A stretch of DNA of 64,000 nucleotides from Allokutzneria sp. NRRL B-24872. GTDB lineage: Bacteria; Actinomycetota; Actinomycetes; Mycobacteriales; Pseudonocardiaceae. Below the pieces are notes generated by a model. The model worked only from the letters and a program-made list of their open reading frames with translations. It did not search any database and was not told the DNA's origin. Positions 1-6,699 of this stretch are shown here, piece by piece. The stretch is from contig NZ_MUMH01000006.1 of assembly GCF_002155965.1 (NCBI RefSeq), positions 62,001-126,000 of the forward strand. Direction: 5' to 3'. Every line of letters begins with the position of its first letter. Position 1 is the first letter of the stretch. Position numbers and translations under genes: made by a program.

Positions 1-64
1 CGGTGTGTCCCAGCCGGGCCAGCGCGGCGCTCAGTTCGGCGTGCAGGATTCCCCTGCGCCTCAC
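1..64 (-). CDS. rbsD: D-ribose pyranase RbsD, N-terminal fragment
   Basis: Only the first 21 codons are inside the window; the gene continues past base 1. The start is GTG at 64-62, sharing bases with the TGA stop of the ribokinase gene (GTGA overlap). The peptide begins VRRRGILHAELSAALARLGH, which matches the RbsD N-terminus, where a Gly-x-Leu-(N/H) segment and a Leu-Gly-His-(T/G) segment with the catalytic His are conserved. RbsD interconverts pyranose and furanose forms of ribose ahead of RbsK. It is the last visible gene of the ribose operon. The assignment rests on a short stretch plus context. Confidence 0.75.
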   Translation of the reverse strand, partial: MRRRGILHAELSAALARLGHT

Positions 65-957
65 CCGATCACCTCGTCAGCGCGCGGGTACGAGGGCTGG
101 GCCCCGTGCCGCGTCACCGACGTGGCCGCGACCCGGACCGCGAAGCGCGCGGCTTCGACCAGGTCCTCGCCAGCGGCCAATCGTCCCGCGAGCGCGCCGG
201 TGAACGCATCGCCCGCCCCGGTCGTGTCGACCGGCTTCACCTGCGGCGACGGCACGGTACGCACTCCGGCGCGGTCAGCGATCACGGCTCCCTCGGCACC
301 GATGGTCACCACGACCGAGCACGGCCCGATGTCCAGCAACCGCGTCGCCAGCTCCTCCGCTGAGCCCTCCGCGCCGAGCAGCCAAGCGGCCTCGTGCTCG
401 TTGACCACCAACGGGTCCAGCGCCGCGAGCACGTCGCCCGGAAGCTCCGCGGTCGGCGACAGGTTGAGCACCGGGCGGACGCCCAGCTCCACCGCCGAAG
501 CCACCGCGTGCGCCACCGTGGACAGCGGGATCTCCAATGACAGCACCATGACCGCCGCCTCGGCGAGCACGTCGCTGGCCGCGTCCACATCGGACTCGGC
601 CACTGCGGAGTTCGCGCCGGGGGAGACGACGATCGAGTTCTCGCCGTCCGGGGTCACCATGATGTAGGCGTTGCCGGTGGGCCGGTCGGGCCGCGCCACG
701 TGCGACACGTCCACGCCCGCTCCGCGCAGCGAGCCCAGCAGCAGCTCCCCGTGCTCGTCCTCACCGACCGCGCCGAGGAAGACGACGGGGGCGCCGAGCA
801 TGCCCGCCGCCACCGCCTGGTTCGCGCCCTTGCCGCCGGGGGAGACCACGAGGTCGGCGCCCATGACGGTCTCGCCGGGCCCCGGGCGCCGGTTCAGCGC
901 GACCACCAGGTCGGCGTTGGCCGACCCGATGACCACGACCTTCTTCTGCGCGCTCAC
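61..957 (-). CDS. rbsK: ribokinase RbsK (PfkB family)
   Basis: Predicted cytosolic kinase that phosphorylates D-ribose to ribose 5-phosphate. The 298-residue protein has the usual family length. It shows the N-terminal GSANADLV strand, the GGKGANQAVAA motif near residue 42 typical of sugar kinases, and the C-terminal PfkB signature DTTGAGDAFTGAL with the catalytic Asp. The GTG start overlaps the stop of the upstream binding-protein gene by four bases, and its own TGA overlaps rbsD in the same way, so translation is probably coupled through the operon. Family assignment is firm; ribose as substrate is inferred from the operon. Confidence 0.93.
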   Translation of the reverse strand: MSAQKKVVVIGSANADLVVALNRRPGPGETVMGADLVVSPGGKGANQAVAAGMLGAPVVFLGAVGEDEHGELLLGSLRGAGVDVSHVARPDRPTGNAYIMVTPDGENSIVVSPGANSAVAESDVDAASDVLAEAAVMVLSLEIPLSTVAHAVASAVELGVRPVLNLSPTAELPGDVLAALDPLVVNEHEAAWLLGAEGSAEELATRLLDIGPCSVVVTIGAEGAVIADRAGVRTVPSPQVKPVDTTGAGDAFTGALAGRLAAGEDLVEAARFAVRVAATSVTRHGAQPSYPRADEVIG

Positions 958-1886
958 TTCTTGAACTCGGCCAGGTTCTCCTTGGTGACGACCTTGACCG
1001 GCACGTCGACCTTGGCCGTGACCTGCTCGCCCTTTGCCGCCTTCACGGCCTGCTCCACGGCGAGCTTGCCCAGCTCACGCGGCTGCTGCGCGATGGTGGC
1101 GGCCATGGTGCCCGCTTCGATCGCGGCGAGGCCGTCCTCGGTGGCGTCGAAACCGACGACCTTGACGTCACGACCGCCGAGCGCCTTGATCGCGCCGAGC
1201 GCCATCTCGTCGTTCTGCGCGAACAGGCCCTTCAGCGCGGCCTGCGTCGGCAGCAGGCTGGTGGTGACCTCCAGGCCCTTGCTGCGGTCGAAGTCGGCGG
1301 CCTGCTGCGCGGCGACCTTGATGCCCGCGCTGGCCTTGATGCCGTCGGCGAAGCCCTGGCCGCGGTCGCGCGCGGCGGAGGTGCCCGGGGTGCCCTGGAG
1401 CACCACGACGTCCCCGGCGCCGCCGATGGCCTTGGCCAGCGCCTCGGCGGCCAGCTTGCCGCCCGCGACGTTGTCGGAGGCGATCTGCGAGGCGATCTTG
1501 GCGTTGTTCACCGCGCGGTCGACGGCGACGACCGGGATCTTGGCGTTCTCCGCCGCCTTGGCCGCCGGTGTCGCCTGGTCGGACTCGACGGCGTTGACGA
1601 TGATCGCCTTCACGCCCTGCGTCGTGAAGGTCTGCACCTGGTTGACCTGGGTGGCCGGGTCGTTCTGCGCGTCCTGGACCACGAGCTTCACGCCGAGGGC
1701 CTTCGCCGCTTCCTGGGCGCCGTCGCGCAGCTGCACGAAGAACGGGTTGTTCAGCGTGGAGACCGAGAGCGCCACGGTGATCTCGCCACCGGAGGAGGAG
1801 CCGCCAGCGCCGCCTCCGCACGCGGCGGTCAGCGCGAGGGTGGCCACGGCAACGGCCGCGAACGCGGACCGGCGGGTGAGCTTCAT
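954..1886 (-). CDS. rbsB: ribose-type ABC transporter substrate-binding lipoprotein (copy 1)
   Basis: Periplasmic-binding-protein-like lipoprotein (Peripla_BP_4 type) that should capture the sugar outside the membrane for RbsAC. The start chosen is ATG at 1886, eight bases after an AAGGGA ribosome site; an in-frame GTG at 1904 lies upstream of that site. The first 30 residues form a lipoprotein signal, with a lipobox ending at the Cys of the AACGGG segment. The mature part starts with the typical VALSVSTLNNPFFVQL strand, followed by a QNDP ligand-binding region and a QQPRELG hinge near the C-terminus. It is a close paralogue of the gene at 1925-2869, separated by only 38 bases, which suggests tandem duplication. 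Confidence 0.88.
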   Translation of the reverse strand: MKLTRRSAFAAVAVATLALTAACGGGAGGSSSGGEITVALSVSTLNNPFFVQLRDGAQEAAKALGVKLVVQDAQNDPATQVNQVQTFTTQGVKAIIVNAVESDQATPAAKAAENAKIPVVAVDRAVNNAKIASQIASDNVAGGKLAAEALAKAIGGAGDVVVLQGTPGTSAARDRGQGFADGIKASAGIKVAAQQAADFDRSKGLEVTTSLLPTQAALKGLFAQNDEMALGAIKALGGRDVKVVGFDATEDGLAAIEAGTMAATIAQQPRELGKLAVEQAVKAAKGEQVTAKVDVPVKVVTKENLAEFKK

Positions 1887-1924
1887 CTGGGTTGTCCCTT
1901 TCACCTGATCAACTGATGCATCCG

Positions 1925-2869
1925 CTAGTTGCGGAAGTCCGCGACGTTGTCCTTGGTCACGACCTTGACCGGCACCTCGATCAGCTGCCGGACCTTCTCC
2001 TTGCGGATGGTCTTCACCGCCTGCTCCACGGCGAGGCGCCCCAGCTCGCGCGGCTGCTGGGCGATCGTGGCGGCGAGGGTGCCGTTCTGCACGGCGACCA
2101 GCGCGTCGGGCGTGCCGTCGAAGCCGACGACCATCACGTCCTTGCCCGCCCGCGAGCCCAACGCCTTCACCGCGCCCAGCGCCATCTCGTCGTTCTCCGC
2201 GAAGACGCCCTTGAGCTTGGGCTGCGACTGCGCGAGCGCGGACATCACGTCCATGCCCTTGGCCCGGTCGAACTCCGCGCCCTTCTTGCTGACCACGCGG
2301 ATGCTGCTGCGCAGAGCCATGCCCTGGGTGAAGCCCTCGTCGCGGTCCCGGCTGGCCGAGGTGCCGGAGATGCCCTGGAGGGTCACCACGTCACCGGGGC
2401 CGACGGCCTTGGCCAGCGCCTCGGCGGCGAGCTGCCCGCCCTGCACGTTGTCCGAGGTGATCTCGGAGACGACGGTGCCGTCGATCGAGCGGTCCACCGC
2501 GACGAGCGGGATGCGCGCGCCGGCGGCGGCCTTGGCGATCGGCTCGGACTGGTCGGTCTCGACCGCGTTGACCAGGATCGCCTGCACCTTCTGCGTGACG
2601 AAGGCCTGCACGTCGTTGATCTGCTTGGTCGCGTCGTTCTGCGCGTCCTGCACGACCAGCTTGACGCCCATCTCCTTGGCGGCCTGCTCCGCGCCGTCCC
2701 TGAGCTGGACGAAGAACGGGTTGTTCAGCGTGGACACCGAGAACGCGATGGAGAGGGTCGGCGCACCGCTGTCGCCGGCGGAGCCGGAGTCGCACGCCGT
2801 CGTGAAGGCGAGCGCGGTGACGGCCATGACCGCCGTGACGGCGCCGCGACGACGACCGGAGTTCTTCAT
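1925..2869 (-). CDS. rbsB: ribose-type ABC transporter substrate-binding lipoprotein (copy 2)
   Basis: A 314-residue solute-binding lipoprotein of the same family as its downstream neighbour. The N-terminus MKNSGRRRGAV, a hydrophobic stretch and FTTAC form a lipoprotein signal. Long blocks are shared with copy 1, including SVSTLNNPFFVQLRDGA, KLVVQDAQND, LAAEALAKA and TIAQQPRELG, while the charged surface positions differ. Both copies look intact. The gene follows rbsC and precedes copy 1 in the operon. The two proteins may have different sugar preferences or levels; the sequence alone does not settle this. Confidence 0.88.
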   Translation of the reverse strand: MKNSGRRRGAVTAVMAVTALAFTTACDSGSAGDSGAPTLSIAFSVSTLNNPFFVQLRDGAEQAAKEMGVKLVVQDAQNDATKQINDVQAFVTQKVQAILVNAVETDQSEPIAKAAAGARIPLVAVDRSIDGTVVSEITSDNVQGGQLAAEALAKAVGPGDVVTLQGISGTSASRDRDEGFTQGMALRSSIRVVSKKGAEFDRAKGMDVMSALAQSQPKLKGVFAENDEMALGAVKALGSRAGKDVMVVGFDGTPDALVAVQNGTLAATIAQQPRELGRLAVEQAVKTIRKEKVRQLIEVPVKVVTKDNVADFRN

Positions 2870-2897
2870 CGAGAGACTGCCCCTTCTCCTGTGGAGA

Positions 2898-3866
2898 TCA
2901 CTTGGTGCGGCGGCGGAGCGTGTCGAACAGGACGGCGAGCGCGATCACCACGCCGATGACCACCTGCTGCCAGAACGGCGTGACCTGGAGCTGGTTGAGG
3001 CCGTTGCGCAGCACCGCGAGCACCAGCGCGCCGACGAAGGTGCCCGTCGCCCTGCCGACACCGCCGGAGAGCGAGGCCCCGCCGATGACGACCGCGGCGA
3101 TGGCGTCCAGCTCGTAGCCGACCGCCGCCTGCGGACCGGCTGACGCCAGGCGACCGGCCAGCAGCAGCCCGGCCACCGCGGCGAAGAGCCCGGAGAGGCC
3201 GTAGACCACCAGGGTCGACCGGCGCACGTTGATCCCGGAGAGCCGCGCGGCGTCGGCGTTGCCGCCGATCGCGTACATCGTGCGCCCCGCGTAGGTCCTC
3301 GTGAGAATGATTCCGGTAAGCCCAAAGACCAGCAGCATCACCAGCAGCGGGACCGGCAGGTAGTCGCCGATCGTGCTGCCGAGCGCGGTGATCTCGTCCG
3401 GTGTGGACTTGGGCGTGCCGTCGGAGACGACCAGGGTCAGGCCGCGCGCCACGCTCAGCATCGCCAGGGTCGCGATGAAGGCGGGCAGCCTGCCGTAGCT
3501 GACCATCACGCCGTTGACGACACCGGCGGCCAAGCCCGTGGCCAGGCCCGCGACCAGCGCCAACCAGCCGGGCAGGCCCGACTCGGTGAAGGACCAGGCG
3601 GCGACCATGCCGGAGAGCGCGGCGACGCTGCCCACCGAGAGGTCGATCCCGCCGGAGACGATCACGAAGGTCTGGCCGAACGCGAGCACCGCGACCACGG
3701 CCGCCTGCACGCCGACGTTGAGCAGGTTCTGCGGGGTGAGGAAGGTCGGCGCCATGATCGACAGGGCCACCACGAGCACGACGAGGCCGCCGAGCGCCCC
3801 GTTGTCGGAGAGCAGCTTGCCCAGGTCGGGGCGGTTGCGGCCCCGTTCGGCAACGGTCGTCGTCAT
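2898..3866 (-). CDS. rbsC: ribose ABC transporter permease RbsC
   Basis: Inner-membrane permease of the BPD_transp_2 family, 322 residues. The ATG at 3866 overlaps the rbsA stop (ATGA), which fixes the start; a longer frame upstream has only rbsA-overlapping residues. It has about eight to ten hydrophobic segments and the family hallmark GGIDLSVGSVAALSGM near residue 75. The later segment GGASLSGGVGRATGTFVGAL is the cytoplasmic loop that contacts the ATPase. It forms the channel for the sugar delivered by the two binding lipoproteins. Confidence 0.93.
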   Translation of the reverse strand: MTTTVAERGRNRPDLGKLLSDNGALGGLVVLVVALSIMAPTFLTPQNLLNVGVQAAVVAVLAFGQTFVIVSGGIDLSVGSVAALSGMVAAWSFTESGLPGWLALVAGLATGLAAGVVNGVMVSYGRLPAFIATLAMLSVARGLTLVVSDGTPKSTPDEITALGSTIGDYLPVPLLVMLLVFGLTGIILTRTYAGRTMYAIGGNADAARLSGINVRRSTLVVYGLSGLFAAVAGLLLAGRLASAGPQAAVGYELDAIAAVVIGGASLSGGVGRATGTFVGALVLAVLRNGLNQLQVTPFWQQVVIGVVIALAVLFDTLRRRTK

Positions 3867-5470
3867 GTCGCCTGCTCCCGCGTCGTGTCCGTGATCGTTT
3901 CCTCGGAGGGCACCGGGCGCGGGGTGTCGCGCTCCGCTTCCTGCCACTCGTCGGAGAAGCCGTCCCTGTGCGACCAGCGCTGCGGCCCTGACTCGGAGAC
4001 CGCGAGCGCCATCACCGCGTCCTGCGTGGCTTCCTCGGCCGTCAGCTCACCGGCCACCCGGCCAGCCGACATGACCAGCACGCGGTCGCTCATCCCGATC
4101 ACCTCCGGCAGGTCGCTGGAGATCAGCACCACCGCGTGCCCGGCGTCGGTCAGCTCGTTGACCAGCTCGTAGATCTCGACCTTGGCGCCGACGTCGACCC
4201 CGCGCGTCGGCTCGTCCAGCACGAGCACGCGGACGTCGGCCAGCAGCCACTTGCCGATCACGACCTTCTGCTGGTTGCCGCCGGAGAGCTCGCGCACGAG
4301 CTGGTCCTGCCCGGCCGTCTTCACGCGGAGCCTGCCCGCCATGGCCGAGGTCCGCACGCGTTGCGCCTTGCGGTCGACGAAGCCGCCCCGCGTCGCCGCG
4401 CGCATCGTGACCAGGCCCAGGTTCTCGCCAACGCTGGAGGTCAGCACGAGGCCCTGGCCCTTGCGGTCCTCCGGAACCAGGCCGAGCCCAGCGCGCATCA
4501 CGGCCTGCACATCACCCGGCTTGAGGCGCGTGCCCGCGACGACGACCTCGCCGGAGTCGTAGCGGTCGACGCCGAAGACCGCCCTGGCCACCTCGGTCCG
4601 GCCGGAGCCGACCAGTCCGGCGATCCCGAGCACCTCACCGGCCCTGACCTCGAAGGACACCTCGGTGAACGCGCCGCTCCTGGTCAGTCCGGAGACGCCG
4701 AGCAGCACCTCACCGGGCTCCTGCGCACGACGCGGGTACTGCTCGGAGATCGTGCGGCCGACCATCGTCCTGACCATCTCGTCCACGCTCGCGCCCGCGG
4801 GCAGCACGCCGACGCTCTCGCCGTCGCGGAGCACGGTGATCCGGTCTGCGATGCGCCGGATCTCGTCGAGGTGGTGGGTGATGAAGACCAGGCCGACGCC
4901 CTGTTCGCGCAGCTCGGACATGATCTCCAGCAGCCGGTCGGTCTCGGTCTCGGTGAGCACGGCGGTCGGCTCGTCGAGCACCAGCACCTTGGCGTCGGTG
5001 TCCAGCGCCCTGGCGATCTCCACCATCTGCTGCTGGGCGATGCCGAGCCCGCGCACCGGAGTGCTCGGGTCGACGCGCAGGCCGACGCGATCGAGCACTT
5101 CGCCCGCGCGGCGGCGGATCTGGGCGCGGTCGACGAAGCCGAAGCGCCTCGGCGTGCGGCCGAGGAAGAGGTTCTCCGCGACGGAGAGGTCGGGCACGAG
5201 CGTCAGTTCCTGGTGGATCACGGCGATGCCGAGCTTCGCGGCCTGCTGCGGCGAGCCGAGCCGGACCTCCTCGCCGCCGACCACGATCCGCCCGGCGTCC
5301 GGGCTGTGCGCGCCCGCGAGCACCTTGACCAGGGTGGACTTGCCCGCGCCGTTCTCCCCGAGCAGCACGTGCACCTCGCCCGAGCGCAGGTCGAAGTCCA
5401 CGTCGGACAGGGCCAGCGCGCCGGTGAAGCGCTTGGTGATTCCCTCGGCTCGAAGGAGTTCCGTGCTCAC
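3863..5470 (-). CDS. rbsA: ribose ABC transporter ATP-binding protein RbsA
   Basis: A 535-residue tandem ATPase that powers sugar import. The GTG start at 5470 overlaps the stop of the lacI-type gene (GTGA). The first nucleotide-binding domain has Walker A GENGAGKST, the signature-like LGIAQQQMVEIAR and Walker B VLVLDEPTA. The second half has the degenerate P-loop GLVGSGRTEV usual in this family, then LSGGNQQKVVIGKW and VLVLDEPTRGVD. This asymmetry is normal for RbsA/MglA/XylG proteins. The reading frame runs open for a long way upstream of the start, but that stretch lies opposite/inside the regulator and has no family similarity. Confidence 0.94.
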   Translation of the reverse strand: MSTELLRAEGITKRFTGALALSDVDFDLRSGEVHVLLGENGAGKSTLVKVLAGAHSPDAGRIVVGGEEVRLGSPQQAAKLGIAVIHQELTLVPDLSVAENLFLGRTPRRFGFVDRAQIRRRAGEVLDRVGLRVDPSTPVRGLGIAQQQMVEIARALDTDAKVLVLDEPTAVLTETETDRLLEIMSELREQGVGLVFITHHLDEIRRIADRITVLRDGESVGVLPAGASVDEMVRTMVGRTISEQYPRRAQEPGEVLLGVSGLTRSGAFTEVSFEVRAGEVLGIAGLVGSGRTEVARAVFGVDRYDSGEVVVAGTRLKPGDVQAVMRAGLGLVPEDRKGQGLVLTSSVGENLGLVTMRAATRGGFVDRKAQRVRTSAMAGRLRVKTAGQDQLVRELSGGNQQKVVIGKWLLADVRVLVLDEPTRGVDVGAKVEIYELVNELTDAGHAVVLISSDLPEVIGMSDRVLVMSAGRVAGELTAEEATQDAVMALAVSESGPQRWSHRDGFSDEWQEAERDTPRPVPSEETITDTTREQAT

Positions 5471-6462
5471 AGCCGCTCTCCACAGGACGCTCGGACGATC
5501 AGGCGCGCGTCGAGGTGCACCTCTGCTGGCTGCTCGCCGTTGATCAGCGCGAGCAGGCTCCGCACGGCCGCACCGCCCATCTCCTCGGTGGGCTGGGCGA
5601 CGACGGTGATCGCGGGCTCGAACAGCGGGAACCACGGCTGGTCGTCGTAGATGGCCAGGCCGACCTCGTCCGGGATGCGCCTGCCCAGCCTGCGCAGCTC
5701 CTCCAGCGCGCCGAGCCCCATCAGGTTGTCCATCGCGACCAGCACCGTCGGCGGCTCCGGCCGTCCGAGCAGCCACGACGCGGCGTCCGCCCCGCTGCGA
5801 CGGCGGAAATCCCCGTGCGTCACGAGGTCCGGCGCGACCGGGTGGCCGAGCGAGCGGAGCGCGTCGTTGAAGGCGTGCAGCCGCTCCCGGCCGGTGCTGG
5901 TGTCCTCGGGGCCGGAGATCACGCCGATGCGCCGGTGCCCGAGCTTGACCAGGTGCGCGGCCAGCTCGCGCAGTGCCGCCGCGCCGTCGGCGTTGACGAC
6001 CGGAGCACCACCGACGTCGATCCGGCGGTCCAGCAGCACCAGCGGCACGTTGCGCGCGCTGACCTCGCTGACCCAGCCGTCGTCGTCGGTCGCGGGGCAC
6101 ACGAGCAGGCCGTCCACCCTGCGGTCGAGCAGCGTGCGCACGTAGCGCTCCTGCTGCTCCACGTTCTCGTCGGCGTTGCCGAAGATCACCACGTAGCCGT
6201 GCTTGCGCGCCTCGTCCTCGACCGCGCGGGCGATCTCGGCGAAGAACGGGTTGAGCAGGTCGCTGATGACCAGTCCAAGCGTTTGCGTCGAGTGCACGCG
6301 CAGCGATCTGGCCAGCACGTTGGGCCGGTACTCCAGCGCCTCGACCGCGGCGAGCACCCTGGCGCGGGTCTCGGGGGTCGGCGCGGAGTGGCCGTTGAGC
6401 ACGCGGGAGACGGTGGCGGTGGAGACGCCCGCACGACGTGCGACGTCCTTCATCGTGGCCAC
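5467..6462 (-). CDS. LacI-family transcriptional regulator of the ribose operon
   Basis: DNA-binding repressor, first gene of the operon. The start chosen is GTG at 6462, eight bases after GGAGGAG; in-frame starts at 6480 and 6501 are possible but poorer. The helix-turn-helix MKDVARRAGVSTATVSRVLNG and hinge NVLARSLR are textbook LacI, followed by the LGLVISDLLNPFFAEI strand of a Peripla_BP-like sugar-sensing domain. The protein is 331 residues. Its position directly ahead of rbsA, with a coupled start, suggests an autoregulated operon whose effector is ribose or a derivative. The candidate operator is the inverted repeat just upstream. Confidence 0.9.
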   Translation of the reverse strand: MATMKDVARRAGVSTATVSRVLNGHSAPTPETRARVLAAVEALEYRPNVLARSLRVHSTQTLGLVISDLLNPFFAEIARAVEDEARKHGYVVIFGNADENVEQQERYVRTLLDRRVDGLLVCPATDDDGWVSEVSARNVPLVLLDRRIDVGGAPVVNADGAAALRELAAHLVKLGHRRIGVISGPEDTSTGRERLHAFNDALRSLGHPVAPDLVTHGDFRRRSGADAASWLLGRPEPPTVLVAMDNLMGLGALEELRRLGRRIPDEVGLAIYDDQPWFPLFEPAITVVAQPTEEMGGAAVRSLLALINGEQPAEVHLDARLIVRASCGERL

Positions 6463-6518
6463 CGGTGGCGCTCCTCCCATTGTGATCACGGGCGTTTTCA
6501 CCGTGACACAAGCCGTGC

Positions 6519-6555
6519 GTGTATTCGATTACACGACCCGGTTAATCGAATACAC
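6519..6555. promoter_or_regulatory. candidate LacI-family operator, 13-bp perfect inverted repeat
   Basis: GTGTATTCGATTA at 6519-6531 is repeated in exact inverse at 6543-6555, with an 11-base spacer. The repeat is much more AT-rich than its surroundings. It lies 57 bases ahead of the chosen regulator start, where a promoter for the rbs operon is expected. Each arm also contains a smaller palindrome-like GTGTA...TACAC or AATCGA element, and a related GAATCGA occurs at 6573-6579. Binding by the adjacent LacI protein is inference. Confidence 0.6.
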
Positions 6556-6650
6556 AAGAAGGATTCTCAACTGAATCGAAACAGGTGACTTCTGTGTCGG
6601 TCACGCGACCTACATCCGGCCCATCGGATGACACCCGGCAGGGGGAACGA

Positions 6651-6687
6651 GATGACGCGGTCCGGCTCCGTAGCCGACCGCGTCATC
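6651..6687 (-). terminator. stem-loop terminator after the MMPL gene
   Basis: GATGACGCGGTC (6651-6662) pairs exactly with GACCGCGTCATC (6676-6687), and GGCT/AGCC continues the stem inward. It sits 13 bases after the stop of the minus-strand MMPL gene. There is no clear U-tract, as is common for actinobacterial terminators. Confidence 0.6.
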
Positions 6688-6699
6688 CGCGCTCGGCGC

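Noticed and set aside
3863-6511. Possible fusion of the LacI region to rbsA in one continuous frame
   Set aside because: The part upstream of 5470 does not resemble any protein, while the regulator in another frame is clear and the GTG at 5470 gives a standard RbsA start.
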